Source of the DNA: a bacterium | GTDB lineage: Bacteria; Myxococcota_A; Bradymonadia; UBA7976; UBA1532 | Length of the DNA stretch: 64,000 nucleotides | Assembly (NCBI GenBank): GCA_030426085.1 | Contig: JAUHYW010000024.1 | Location: forward strand, 1 to 64,000 | Direction of reading: 5' to 3' | Shown: positions 1-8,825 of the stretch, piece by piece | Numbering within the stretch: the stretch's first letter is position 1 | Layout of the letters: each line of letters opens with the position of its first letter | Translations under genes and position numbers: made by a program | The notes under the pieces: model-generated | Database searches by the model: none | Seen by the model: the letters and a program-made list of their open reading frames with translations, nothing else | Told to the model about the DNA's origin: nothing

Positions 1-294
1 CCTCAGCTCTCCGGGTCCCAACGGTCCATCCCAACCGGAGCGCCCTCAGCTCTCCGGGCCCCAGCGGCCCAGCCCGACCGGAGGCCCTCAGCTCTCCGGG
101 CCCCAGCGGCCCATCCCGACCGGAGGCCCTCAGCTCTCCGGGCCCCAGCGGCCCAGCCCGACCGGAGGCCCTCAGCTCTCCGGGCCCCAGCGGCCCATCC
201 CGACCGGAGGCCCTCAGCTCTCCGGGCCCCAGCGGCCCATCCCGACCGGAGGCCCTCAGCTCTCCGGGCCCCAACGGCCCATCCCGACCGGAGC
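1..294. repeat. 42-bp tandem repeat, seven copies
   Basis: Seven head-to-tail units with period 42 start at about 1 (first base outside the window), 43, 85, 127, 169, 211 and 253. The core is ccctcagctctccgggcccc followed by agcggcccatcccgaccgga and gg. Copies differ at one to four bases; the first is most diverged, as array edges often are. The unit is a multiple of three, so several frames stay open and encode 14-residue repeats, but no start, ribosome site or composition argues that it is translated. It may continue to the left of the window. Confidence 0.9.
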
Positions 295-710
295 GGCCTC
301 GGCTCCGCGAGCCCCCGCCGTCCACCCGACCAGCGCGAACCCGACTCTACGGACCCTCGGCGCCCAATCAGCCGGAGGAGCCCGACCCCGCGGACCCCTG
401 CCGTCCACCCCGACCAGCGCGGGCCCGGCTCTGCGGACCCTCGGCGCCCACCCGGCGAGGGCGGGGTCAGCCTGCCGCACCCCGGGCGTCGGCCTCGATC
501 AAAACGACCCCGCCCACTCGCACACCCGCCCCCTCCCGGCCGGCGAGCCCCGCGCGCCGCGCACCCCGGGCGTCGCCCTCGATCAAAGCGGCCCCGGTCC
601 CACTCGCCGCCGGCGCCCAGACCCAGCGACGCCCGACGGCGCCCGGCGGCGCCAGTCGATTGAGCCGAGCCCTCCGCTGCGGTATGCAGCCCGCCCCACC
701 GGAGGAACCG
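295..710. other. Non-coding GC-rich region with imperfect long repeats
   Basis: No convincing gene. Positions 318-366 and 401-450 are near-identical copies of a block of about 50 bp, 83 bp apart. Positions 477-518 and 559-600 are copies of another block containing ctcgatcaaa, 82 bp apart. This looks like an older, decayed tandem array with a unit of about 82 bp beside the 42-bp array. Its right end carries the ribosome site of the next gene (ggagg at 701). Confidence 0.55.
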
Positions 711-2321
711 ATGCGACCCGACCCCCTGACCCGACCTACGCCGGATCCCGCCCCGGCCCCGACGGCGCGGGCCCTGACCGCGCTGGCCCTGACCGCGCTG
801 ACCCTGACCGCGCTGGCCGGCTGCGACGACGGCTCGAACACGCCGCCCGCGGACGGCGCGCCGCCGCCCGACGCGGCCGGCGACATGGCGCCCGACGTCG
901 ACCAGGGCGCCCCCGACACGGGCCCCGCCGCCGATATGACCCCCGACGCCGCCCCCGACGCCGCCCCCGACATGGCCCCGCCCGCCTGCGACTGGCCCTC
1001 GCCGCGCTTCGGCGACGCGCCGCCGGCCCTGGCCCTGGCCGACGACCCGGCGAGCTGCGGGCAGCCGGCCTACCGCTGGATCGCCGACGATACGCTGGGG
1101 TCCATCGTCGAGCGGGTCGAGCTGCAGCGGCTGCCGGCGGCGGCCCTGGGCGCGCTGACCGCGGCCGCCGACATCGACATCCCCCGGCCGTTCACCTACG
1201 ACGTCGTCGTCGAGCAGATCGTGTACGTCACCCAGGATCGGGGGGCGCTGGTCGAGGCCACGGCGCTGGTCGGCCGGCCCGACCCCACCCGGGGGGCCAT
1301 CGCGCCCGACGTGGGGCTGTTCGCGCTGCTGCACGGCACCTCGGGCTTCAGCGACGACTGCGCGCCGTCGAATACGCTCGAGATCCAGGCGCTGACCGCG
1401 GCCATCGCCAGCACCGGCTACGTGGTGGTGGCCCCCGACTTCCTCGGGCTCAAGGGGCGGGGCGCGCCGACCGGCTTCCTGCACCCGTACCTCGTCGGCG
1501 AGCCGACGGCGATCTCGATCCTGGACGGCGTCCGGGCCGGCGGGCGGCTGATGGCGGCCGACGGCGACGCCTGCCTGCCGCCCGAGGTCGTGACCCTGGG
1601 CATCAGCCAGGGGGGGCACGCCGCGCTGTGGACCGAGCTGCTCGCGCCGTATTACGCCGCCGAGCTCGAGCTGGTGGGCACGGTCGCCGCGGTGCCGCCG
1701 AGCGATCTGGTCCGCCAGATGGAGGCCGCCCTCGCCCAGCGCATCGACGCCACGTTCAACGCGCTGGGGCTGCTGGTCACCGGCGCCGACTGGTACGGGC
1801 TCAGCGACCGGCTGGGCGAGGTGTTCCAGGCCCCGCTGGACACCGAGCTGCCCCGCATCGCGCAGATGAGCTGCGCCGACGACGCGGGCGACGCGCTCGA
1901 CCTGGACGACTTCCCGGACAACGACAGCGCCTTCACCGCGCCGATCCTGGAGGCGGCCCGGGGCGGGACGCTGGTCGACTTCGAGCCGTGGGGCTGCCTC
2001 GCCCGGGAGAACAGCCTGCTGCACACCCGGGTGGCCCGGCTGGCGCCCGATCCGCGGCCGGGGCACGGGATCCTGTTCCTGCTCGGCGAGCGGGACGAGC
2101 TGGTGAACCCCGAGATCGAGCGGGCGGCGTTCAGCGAGCTGTGCGAGGGGGGCTGGCCGCTGGCCTACCTGGAGTGCGCCCGCGCCGAGCATGTGCCGGC
2201 GGTGATCTGGGCCCTGCCCGAGATCTTCGACTTCATCGACGCCCGCCGGGCCGGCGCGCCCCTCGGCGAGGCCCGCTGCGCCCCGGCCCCGCCGAGCGAC
2301 TGCGCGGGCGAGCCGGAGTGA
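711..2321 (+). CDS. Lipoprotein alpha/beta hydrolase (lipase-like)
   Basis: A probable secreted esterase or lipase of 536 residues. The start at 711 has ggagg ten bases upstream; an in-frame ATG at 684 lacks one. The N-terminus is a lipoprotein signal ending in the lipobox LAGC, followed by an Asp/Ala/Pro-rich stalk of about 50 residues that probably spaces the enzyme from the membrane. The catalytic domain has an oxyanion-region HGTSG, the nucleophile elbow GISQGG, an Asp in GERDELVNP and a late His in AEHVP, so the triad is complete. The layout resembles PF03583-type secretory lipases; the substrate cannot be read from sequence. It converges on the minus-strand gene that ends at 2332. Confidence 0.85.
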   Translation: MRPDPLTRPTPDPAPAPTARALTALALTALTLTALAGCDDGSNTPPADGAPPPDAAGDMAPDVDQGAPDTGPAADMTPDAAPDAAPDMAPPACDWPSPRFGDAPPALALADDPASCGQPAYRWIADDTLGSIVERVELQRLPAAALGALTAAADIDIPRPFTYDVVVEQIVYVTQDRGALVEATALVGRPDPTRGAIAPDVGLFALLHGTSGFSDDCAPSNTLEIQALTAAIASTGYVVVAPDFLGLKGRGAPTGFLHPYLVGEPTAISILDGVRAGGRLMAADGDACLPPEVVTLGISQGGHAALWTELLAPYYAAELELVGTVAAVPPSDLVRQMEAALAQRIDATFNALGLLVTGADWYGLSDRLGEVFQAPLDTELPRIAQMSCADDAGDALDLDDFPDNDSAFTAPILEAARGGTLVDFEPWGCLARENSLLHTRVARLAPDPRPGHGILFLLGERDELVNPEIERAAFSELCEGGWPLAYLECARAEHVPAVIWALPEIFDFIDARRAGAPLGEARCAPAPPSDCAGEPE

Positions 2322-2331
2322 TCGGGGCGGG

Positions 2332-3243
2332 TCAGACCCGGGGCAGCGGCTCGCGGCGCTCGAGCCAGGGCGACGGGATGGGGGCGGTGAGCGCGACGAT
2401 GCCGCCGACGATGGCGCAGGTGGTGTCGCGGTCGCCGAGGCCGGCGACGGTGCGCCACATGGCCTCGGCGAAGTCGTCGAGGTGGCCCGCGGCGGACCAG
2501 ATGGCGAAGGGCACGGTGTCGTGGGCCGCCACCAGGGCGCCGGTGCCCAGGGCCCGGGTCGCGGCGCCGAAGCGGTCGGAGGCGATCTCTTGGGCCAGCT
2601 CGAGCCGGCGGCGGACCTCGCCCGGCGGCACGTAGGGCACCACCGCGGCGACGAAGGCCGGGCCGACGGGGCGCTCGGCCTCGGGCCCGGCGGCGATGGC
2701 GGCGGCGGCGGCGACGGCCATCGCGCCGGCCTGCCCGTCGGGGTGGGCGTGGGTCACCTCGGCCTGGCGGCGGGCCTCGGCGGCGGCGAAGGCCGGCATG
2801 CCGGGGAAGGCGGCGCCGATGGGCGCGGCCCGCATGGCGGCACCGTTGCCATAGCTGCCGCCGTCGAACAGCGCCGGGGCTTCGAGCCGCCAATCGGCGC
2901 CGGTCGCGACCCGGGTGAGCAGGTGCATCGCCCCGCCGCCGTAGCCCCGCCAGGGCTCCTCGGCGTAGCGGGCGGCGAAGGCGCGGGCCAGGGCGTCGGG
3001 GTCGATGCGGCCGTGGCTCAGCAGGGTGCCGGCGACCGAGAGGGCCATGGCGGTGTCGTCGGTCCACCGCCAGCGGCCGGGGGGCAGGGTGCGGGTGCGG
3101 ATGCCTTCGTAGGGCTGCTTGAAGAAGCATTCGCCGAAGGCATCGCCCAGTGACAATCCGTCGAGGCAGCGGGCGACGAGGTCGGCGCGCACCGTGGGCA
3201 GCGCGCGCGCGCCCCGAGCGGGGGGGGATGCTTTTGCGTACAT
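2332..3243 (-). CDS. ADP-ribosylglycohydrolase (DraG family)
   Basis: A 303-residue DraG/ARH-type hydrolase that removes ADP-ribose from proteins or small molecules using a dinuclear Mg centre. The signature motifs are intact: GDAFGE (about 33-38), WTDDT (about 60-64), SYGNGAAMR (about 130-138) and the C-terminal GDRDT. The ATG at 3243 has gagg 8 bases before it; a GTG at 3270 is possible but less supported. No ADP-ribosyltransferase is visible nearby, so the partner is unknown. It lies downstream of the helicase on the same strand but is separated from it by a 329-bp gap holding an inverted-repeat element. Confidence 0.9.
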   Translation of the reverse strand: MYAKASPPARGARALPTVRADLVARCLDGLSLGDAFGECFFKQPYEGIRTRTLPPGRWRWTDDTAMALSVAGTLLSHGRIDPDALARAFAARYAEEPWRGYGGGAMHLLTRVATGADWRLEAPALFDGGSYGNGAAMRAAPIGAAFPGMPAFAAAEARRQAEVTHAHPDGQAGAMAVAAAAAIAAGPEAERPVGPAFVAAVVPYVPPGEVRRRLELAQEIASDRFGAATRALGTGALVAAHDTVPFAIWSAAGHLDDFAEAMWRTVAGLGDRDTTCAIVGGIVALTAPIPSPWLERREPLPRV

Positions 3244-3572
3244 GGTCGTGTCCTCGGGCAACCGAACCACTCTCGGTCAGGCGCGCACTCGGGGGCAACA
3301 ACTTTTGTCACTCTTTCAGGGCCTGGAAGGGAATTACTCGGACAAGCGAGGGCGCGAGATCGGCCCCCAGTCGCCAGCGCCCCCGCAGCCGGCGACGCAG
3401 TCGCACCCGAGGTGCGGCGAGGGGGCCAAGCCCACGACCCGACGGGGCGTAGGCCCGGGTCGAGGCGCGCAGCGCGGAGAGCCGGCGAGGAGGAAAGCGG
3501 CGAATGGGGGTCGAGGTCGCGGCCGCAGCCCGAGTAATTCGCTGACAGGCCCTTACCGTCGAAGGCACGATA
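3244..3572. other. Gene-free gap containing an inverted-repeat element
   Basis: No gene is supported here. The centre, 3318-3553, is the inverted-repeat element described separately. The short flanks contain the leader of the ADP-ribosylglycohydrolase gene (3244-3317) and about 19 bases after the helicase stop codon. Confidence 0.6.
3318..3553. repeat. 236-bp element with 24-bp inverted termini
   Basis: The left arm (3318-3341) and the reverse complement of the right arm (3530-3553) match at 21 of 24 bases: both begin agggcctg and end gaattactcgg, with three mismatches in the centre. The interior has further perfect complementary segments: ggccccc at 3362 with gggggcc at 3421, gtcgcc at 3370 with ggcgac at 3391, and cgcacc/ggtgcg around 3403-3416. 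It is either a small transposon-derived element (MITE) or a structured RNA closed by the terminal helix. No target-site duplication, U-run or clear promoter is visible. Confidence 0.6.
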
Positions 3573-5522
3573 TCACCCGGGTGACGGGTCCCCGACCGTC
3601 ATCGGTGGCTCGAATGGCGCAGCCTCGTCACTCCAGGCGCTCATCCAGCCACCCTGCGCCTCGGCCTCTTCGGCGAAGGCGGCGAAGTCCGGGTGGGCCC
3701 CGAGGGTCGCGGTGTCGGCGATGACGAGCAGCAGCCGCCGGGCCCGGGTGAGGGCGACGTTGAGCCGGCGGCGGTCGGCGACGAAGCCGACGATGCCATC
3801 GGGGTTGCTGCGCACGAGGTCGAGCACGATGGCTTCTTTCTCCCGCCCCTGGAAGCCATCGACGGTGCCGATCTCGAGCCCGGCGGCGACCTCGGGGGCG
3901 AGCAGGTCCCGCAGCAGGCGGCGCTGGGCCCGATACGGCGTCAGCAGACCGATGTCGCCCGCCGGCAGCCCCCGGCCGATCAGGCGGCGGATCTCGGCGG
4001 CGGCCCGCTCGGCCTGCCCCGGGTTGCGCGCGCTGCCGGTCTCGGGGTCGACCGCCTCGTCCCAGCCCTTGCCGGCGGTGTCGACGAGCACGAGCGGCCC
4101 CGGGCGCAGCGGGTCGTCGGCCACGCCGAGGTCGGAGAGGCGCCGCCCGGCGACGGTGGGGTGGGCGGTGAGCCAGTCGCCGTAGCGGGTGCGCGAGGGG
4201 AAGCGCATCAGCGCGGTGGGCATGCGGTATTGGATCGTCAGGCGCTGCGCCGGGCTGCGGGCGGCGAGCCGTTCGAAGAGGGTCCGCCCCAGGCCGGCCC
4301 GCTCGGCGTCGGGGTCGATGATGGTCGGCGGGAGCTGCTCGGGGTCGCCGGCGAGCACGGCGGTCGGGGCCCGCAGCAGCGCCACCAACGCGATGGGATC
4401 GGGGGCCTGGGTCGCCTCGTCGAGCACCACCCGGTCGAAGCCCCGGTCGCGCAGCAGGTCGACGTCGGCCCCGGCGGCGGTGGCGCAGACGACGGGGGCC
4501 CGGTCGAGGATGGCGTCTTTGTGGCGGTCGAGCTGGATCCGGGCGTCGCGCCGCAGGCGGTCGGCCTCGCGCAGCGCCTCGCGGAACGCCCGGTGGTCCC
4601 CGCCCCGGTCGCGGCGCTTGAAGGCCCGGTCGCGCGCCTGGCGGGCCTCCTGCTGCCAGCGGCGGGCGAGGGTCCAGGCCTCGGTGGCTTCGAGCAGGGC
4701 GTCGAGCGTCCGGTCTTCGACGGCCGGGTCGACCCGCGCCGGGTGGCCGAGGCGCACGATGTCGAGGCCGGCGTCGACGAGCCGGGCGGCGAGGTGGTCG
4801 GTGGCGGTGTTGCTCATCGCGCAGGCCAGCACCTTCTCGCCCCGGGCCACCGCCCGCCGCACGATCTCGACCAGCGTCCGGGTCTTGCCGGTGCCCGGCG
4901 GGCCGTGGATCAGCGCCAGCGGGCGGGCGGCGAGCGCGTGGCGCACCGCGGCGCGCTGGGCCGGGTTCAGCGTCGGGTCGGGCTCGATCTCGATCGGGTC
5001 GAGCGCGATCGACGCCTCGCCGGTGAGCACCCGCCGCAGCCGCCCGGCGTCGCTGGCCGGCCTCGCGGCGGCGAGGGCCTTCAGCGCCCGGTGGCCCCGG
5101 GCGAAGGTGGCCTGGGGGTCGTCCCGGTCGATGTTGAAGTGGCCGGCGAGCAGCCGGTGGGGCACGTCGCCGTCGACCATGACCCCCACCCGGGGCGCGG
5201 CCCCGCCCCGGCGGCGGGCGAGCACGGCCCGGACGGCGTCCCGGTCGTCGGGGTCGGTCCACCACAGCCGCAGCGGGTCGCCGGGCTTGCCCCGGAAGTG
5301 CTCGAGGTCGCCGGTGAGCCACAGCAGCGTGCGGTCGCCGGGGGCCGGGGCGAGGTCGTCGACGGTCACGCCCGCGAGCGCGTCCCCCGTGGCGACCCGG
5401 GCGGCGAGCGTGCTCTGGCGGCGGCGCTCGACGACCCGGGCGGCGCCGGCGACCTGCTCCCGGCGCCAGAGGTCGGCGATGTGGTCGAGGTCGAAGTCGG
5501 GCGTGGCGGCAGCGTCGGGCAT
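3573..5522 (-). CDS. SF1 superfamily DNA/RNA helicase (IGHMBP2/Upf1-like)
   Basis: A 649-residue ATP-dependent helicase of superfamily 1B. Motifs in order: Walker A GPPGTGKT at about 207-214, Walker B DEATQ, GDPEQLPP (motif III), QYRMP (motif IV region), VDGFQGREKE (motif V) and NVALTRAR (motif VI). The first 180 residues form the accessory beta-barrel-like region usual in IGHMBP2/Dna2-type proteins. No nuclease domain is present. The DNA or RNA substrate and the cellular role cannot be told from sequence. Confidence 0.92.
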   Translation of the reverse strand: MPDAAATPDFDLDHIADLWRREQVAGAARVVERRRQSTLAARVATGDALAGVTVDDLAPAPGDRTLLWLTGDLEHFRGKPGDPLRLWWTDPDDRDAVRAVLARRRGGAAPRVGVMVDGDVPHRLLAGHFNIDRDDPQATFARGHRALKALAAARPASDAGRLRRVLTGEASIALDPIEIEPDPTLNPAQRAAVRHALAARPLALIHGPPGTGKTRTLVEIVRRAVARGEKVLACAMSNTATDHLAARLVDAGLDIVRLGHPARVDPAVEDRTLDALLEATEAWTLARRWQQEARQARDRAFKRRDRGGDHRAFREALREADRLRRDARIQLDRHKDAILDRAPVVCATAAGADVDLLRDRGFDRVVLDEATQAPDPIALVALLRAPTAVLAGDPEQLPPTIIDPDAERAGLGRTLFERLAARSPAQRLTIQYRMPTALMRFPSRTRYGDWLTAHPTVAGRRLSDLGVADDPLRPGPLVLVDTAGKGWDEAVDPETGSARNPGQAERAAAEIRRLIGRGLPAGDIGLLTPYRAQRRLLRDLLAPEVAAGLEIGTVDGFQGREKEAIVLDLVRSNPDGIVGFVADRRRLNVALTRARRLLLVIADTATLGAHPDFAAFAEEAEAQGGWMSAWSDEAAPFEPPMTVGDPSPG

Positions 5523-5712
5523 GGCGGCAGTGTGGGGGCTCGCTCGGCGGGGCGCAACGCGGGGCGGGCCCCGGTGACGATCCCCGCGCCGGCCGGTTTT
5601 TGATCACGGAGCGAATATTCCACCGGCGCTGGCCGACCGCGGGGCGATGGAACCGAGCCCCGCGGCTTGCTATCGTCGGCGGGTCTGCTCACCCACGCTC
5701 ACCGGAGGGCTC

Positions 5713-6258
5713 ATGCCTCGCCTCGCGCGCCACCTGCCGCTCTTGCTCCTGCCCCTCGCCCTGGCCCTCGGCCCGCCGGCTTCAGCGAAGTCGGACACCC
5801 GCGCCGGCCTCGAGGCCGAGGGGCTGCTGGTTCAGGACAAGGTCATCGCCGGGATCAGCGGCTACTTCTTCTTCAACGAGTTCATCGGTGTCGATCTGGG
5901 CTTCTCGCTGATGTTCCTCGACGAGGATCGCCCCCGCGATCCGGTCGACGGGGTCTTCCTCGGCGGGCTGGTGACGGCCCACCTCGTCTTCGGGCTGCCC
6001 ATCGGCGATCAGTTCATGCTGCGGGCCGGCACCGGGCTGGACTACTTCGCGCTGTGGGGCATCGACGACGAGGAGGGCAAGGCGGCGATGCCGCTGCTGG
6101 CCGAGGTCCGGTTCTATGTGACCGACAGCCTGTCGGTCTTCGCCCAGCCCCGCTACTACCTGTTCAGCAGCGACGGCCTCGAGCCGGGGGTCTCGGTCGA
6201 CGGCGAGGAGTCGCTGCCCTTCGTGATCGCCGTCGGCGTCGGGGGGGAGTGGCGATGA
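5713..6258 (+). CDS. Outer-membrane beta-barrel-like exported protein
   Basis: A 181-residue protein with a clear Sec signal peptide (RLARHLPLLLLPLALALG, cleavage near ASA). The mature part alternates hydrophobic and polar residues in short strands rich in Gly and aromatics (GYFFFNEFIGVDLGF, LRAGTGLDYFALWG, ISQP-like strands such as SVFAQPRYYLF), typical of a small outer-membrane barrel. The ATG at 5713 has ggagg five bases upstream. The stop overlaps the next ATG (ATGA at 6255), so the two are probably co-translated. The specific function is unknown. Confidence 0.75.
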   Translation: MPRLARHLPLLLLPLALALGPPASAKSDTRAGLEAEGLLVQDKVIAGISGYFFFNEFIGVDLGFSLMFLDEDRPRDPVDGVFLGGLVTAHLVFGLPIGDQFMLRAGTGLDYFALWGIDDEEGKAAMPLLAEVRFYVTDSLSVFAQPRYYLFSSDGLEPGVSVDGEESLPFVIAVGVGGEWR

Positions 6259-6719
6259 GCGCGCGCTGCCTCTTGTTCGCCGGCCTGCTGCTGACGGTGG
6301 CCGGCTGCGCCCCGCTGACCTTCAGCCACGAGGGCGCCATCGACTTCGACCGCTATCGGGTGGTCTACATCCAGCCGGTGGCGACCAGCGGCGATCGGCT
6401 CAACACCGGCTACAGCGTCGGTTTGCAGGATTATCTCGCCCGGGAGCTGGCCCAGAACAGCGGCTTCACGGTGATCACGCTCGACCCGACCGATCCGGTC
6501 GACGTGGTGCTGGTGGTCGATCTGTATATCGACCGGGACTACGACTACGACGATGACGATGACGAGTGGGACGTGGACGCGTCGTGGATCCTGCGCACGC
6601 CGGGCGGCGGGGTCGTCGACCAGGGGCGGGTGACCGAGAGCGCCGTCACCGAGGGCGAGGCGGCCGAGGAGGCGATGGACGCGATCGCCTACCGCTATCT
6701 GGCCCCCTACCGCTTGTGA
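6255..6719 (+). CDS. Small lipoprotein with an Asp-rich stretch
   Basis: A 154-residue lipoprotein: signal ending in the lipobox VAGC, then a domain beginning with a strand-like YRVVYIQPV and a later VDVVLVVDLYI. A run of Asp and Tyr (DYDYDDDDDEWD) could bind calcium or be a surface loop. The ATG overlaps the upstream stop by four bases, pairing it with the barrel protein, so a joint role in the cell envelope is plausible. Its 3' end overlaps the convergent kinase gene by 13 bp. I do not recognise a named family. Confidence 0.75.
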   Translation: MSARCLLFAGLLLTVAGCAPLTFSHEGAIDFDRYRVVYIQPVATSGDRLNTGYSVGLQDYLARELAQNSGFTVITLDPTDPVDVVLVVDLYIDRDYDYDDDDDEWDVDASWILRTPGGGVVDQGRVTESAVTEGEAAEEAMDAIAYRYLAPYRL

Positions 6720-8683
6720 GCCTCGCCCGCGTCGGCCGGTGAGCCGCCGATCAGCTTGCCCTCTTCGGGCGCCCGCCACATCCAGATGCCGCCGATGATG
6801 GACAGCGCGATGAACACGTTCCACGCGCTGATCCGGTAGGCCTGCCCCGGGTCGTCGAGCCCCAGCGCGGCGCAGATGGCCATCGGCACCACCGCCGCCA
6901 GCAGCCGCCGGTCGACGAGCAGCGCGAGGTACATCACCCCCCCGGCGTCGATGACCATCTCCAGCGCGGCGACCTGGTTCGAGGGCAGCCCGAGCCGCCA
7001 GCCGGCGAGGCGGATGGCCATGTCCATGGTCACGATGCCCATCAGCGCGAGGCTCACCCGGCGGTTGACGGCGGTGCTCCACAGCCAGCGGCGCAGCGCG
7101 AAGACGACCCCGAAGACGATGGCCATCATCCAGATCTGGTCGGTGATGAGCTGGTGCGTCGGCGGCGGGGTGGCCACCCGGCGGAAGCCGTTGAGGGTCC
7201 ACAGGAGCCCCAGCCCGAAGGCGATGGCCCCCCGGTGGCGGCTGAAGACCGAGAGGTCGGCGTTGCGCGCCAGCCGCGCCCGGCGGCGGATCTCGTCCCG
7301 GGCGGCCCGCACCCGGGCGGCGAGCGCGGTCTTGCGGGCGGCCTCGCCGCTGACGGTGCCCTCCCGGCCCGCGGCCCGCACCGCCCCGACGAGCTGCTCG
7401 GCGTAGTCCACCTGCCCCGCCTCGAGCACCCGCTCGGCCCGGTCGAGCAGCAGCCGGTCGAGCGCGCCCCGGGCGTCGGGGTTGTCGGGCCAGATGCGCA
7501 GGGCGTGCTCGAGCGCGAAGCGGGCGACCCCGAAGTGGCGGTCGACGGCGTCGCCGGTGTCGTCGTCGGCGGCGGCCCGCATCGCGGCCTCGGCCTGGGC
7601 CGCTTCGTCGACGAGCCGGGCCGAGTCGCGGTGCTCGAGGTAGTCGACGATCGCCCGGCGCAGGTCGGCGACGTCGGCGTAGCGGGCGTCGGGGTCGGCG
7701 GCGGTGGCCCGGTTGCAGATGCGGCCGAGCTCGCGGGGCACGGCGCCCGGGTCGTAGTCGTAGGGGGCCGAGACGAAGGCCGCGGCGAGCACCTCGCCGA
7801 AGCTGCCCCCGACATGGCGGGTGCGGCCGACGAGCAGGCGGTGCAGCAGCGCGCCGAGGCAGTAGACGTCGCTGTGCGGGCCGAGCCGGGGGCCCTCGCC
7901 GGCGGCCATCTCGGGGGCCATGTAGCCCGGGGTGCCCGCCGGTCGGCAGACGTCGCGGGCCAGCGGCAGGTGCCCGGTGCCGTCCTCGCCGAGCGCGACG
8001 GCGATGCCCCAGTCGACGACGTAGACCTCGCCGAAGCCGCCGACGAGCACGTTGTCCAGCTTGAGGTCGCGGTGCAGCACCCCCCGGCTGTGGGCGAAGT
8101 GCACCGCGTCGCAGACCTCGAGCAGGATGCGCAGGTGGCAGCCGAGCGGGTCGAGGCCGGCGAAGCGCTCGGGCAGCAGGCCGGGGTCGTCGGCCATCGC
8201 CCGCCACGAGACCCCCTCGACCCGCTTCATGACCATGACCGTCGCCCCGTCGGGGGTGCGGCCGAGGCCGTGCATCGGCACGATGTTGGGGTGTTCGAGG
8301 CGGCCGGTGACCCGGGCCTCGCGCAGCAGGGCGTTGATCCGGCTGCCCCGCCGGGGGCCGTCGACCGGGATCTTGACCGCGACCTCGCGGCCGACCGAGC
8401 GCTGCCAGGCGAGGTGCACCCGGCCCATGGCGCCCTGGCCGATGAGGTCGCGCATCTCGAAGTCGCTGTCGGCGGTGGCGCCGTCGAGTTGCACGAGCGG
8501 GACCGCGCTCGGCGGGGGCGGGGCCAGCGAGGCCTCGGGGGCGGTGGCCCCGGTCGCGGGCGGCGCGGCGGTGGCCCCGAGGGTGATCCCCTCGTCGGGG
8601 GCGGCGGTGAGGTCGACCCCCACGTCGGCGGTGCCGATGGTCTCGCGCCACGCGTCGATGTCGGTGGGGCCGGTTGTGGCCAT
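6707..8683 (-). CDS. Membrane Ser/Thr protein kinase
   Basis: A Hanks-type kinase of about 658 residues. After a low-complexity Ala/Pro/Thr N-terminus of about 75 residues come the Gly loop GQGAMGRV, the lysine in VAVKI, the catalytic HRDLKLDN, and PGYMAPEM at the end of the activation segment. The metal-binding DFG motif reads DWG, a conservative change that some bacterial kinases carry. A helical region follows, then about six hydrophobic segments at the C-terminus, unlike the single transmembrane helix of PknB-type kinases. ATG 8683 is preferred; 8719 or GTG 8734 are possible. No substrate is evident. Confidence 0.85.
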   Translation of the reverse strand: MATTGPTDIDAWRETIGTADVGVDLTAAPDEGITLGATAAPPATGATAPEASLAPPPPSAVPLVQLDGATADSDFEMRDLIGQGAMGRVHLAWQRSVGREVAVKIPVDGPRRGSRINALLREARVTGRLEHPNIVPMHGLGRTPDGATVMVMKRVEGVSWRAMADDPGLLPERFAGLDPLGCHLRILLEVCDAVHFAHSRGVLHRDLKLDNVLVGGFGEVYVVDWGIAVALGEDGTGHLPLARDVCRPAGTPGYMAPEMAAGEGPRLGPHSDVYCLGALLHRLLVGRTRHVGGSFGEVLAAAFVSAPYDYDPGAVPRELGRICNRATAADPDARYADVADLRRAIVDYLEHRDSARLVDEAAQAEAAMRAAADDDTGDAVDRHFGVARFALEHALRIWPDNPDARGALDRLLLDRAERVLEAGQVDYAEQLVGAVRAAGREGTVSGEAARKTALAARVRAARDEIRRRARLARNADLSVFSRHRGAIAFGLGLLWTLNGFRRVATPPPTHQLITDQIWMMAIVFGVVFALRRWLWSTAVNRRVSLALMGIVTMDMAIRLAGWRLGLPSNQVAALEMVIDAGGVMYLALLVDRRLLAAVVPMAICAALGLDDPGQAYRISAWNVFIALSIIGGIWMWRAPEEGKLIGGSPADAGEAHKR

Positions 8684-8762
8684 CACGCCTGCTCCCGGCT
8701 CGGGTGACGCGGGGATCATGCCGTCGCCCCCCACAGAAGTCGAGCCGGGGGCCGCGAGGCGG

Positions 8763-8768
8763 TATCAT
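8763..8768 (+). promoter_or_regulatory. Candidate -10 box (TATCAT)
   Basis: TATCAT lies 58 bp before the start of the secreted-protein gene. Similar TATCNT hexamers precede the genes at 5713 (5671), 32128 (32115) and 39544 (39514), and the well-formed rpsU promoter uses TATCTT. The -35 side is weak here (tcgagc around 8740). Confidence 0.3.
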
Positions 8769-8825
8769 CCGCCGGTCATCATCCGGCCGCCGGGCGCGCA
8801 CCCGGCCCGAGCCACCGAGGACCCC

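Noticed and set aside
1-294. CRISPR array
   Set aside because: Units are contiguous with no unique spacers, and no cas gene is nearby.
3-2192. Long minus-strand open frame of 729 codons across the repeats and the hydrolase
   Set aside because: It is antisense to a well-supported lipoprotein hydrolase with signal peptide, catalytic motifs and ribosome site. Stop-free antisense frames are common at this GC content.
3318-3553. RNase P or tmRNA gene
   Set aside because: gaggaggaaagcgg superficially recalls the RNase P core, but it lies near the 3' end, the length is too short and other universal core elements are missing. No tmRNA ends are visible.
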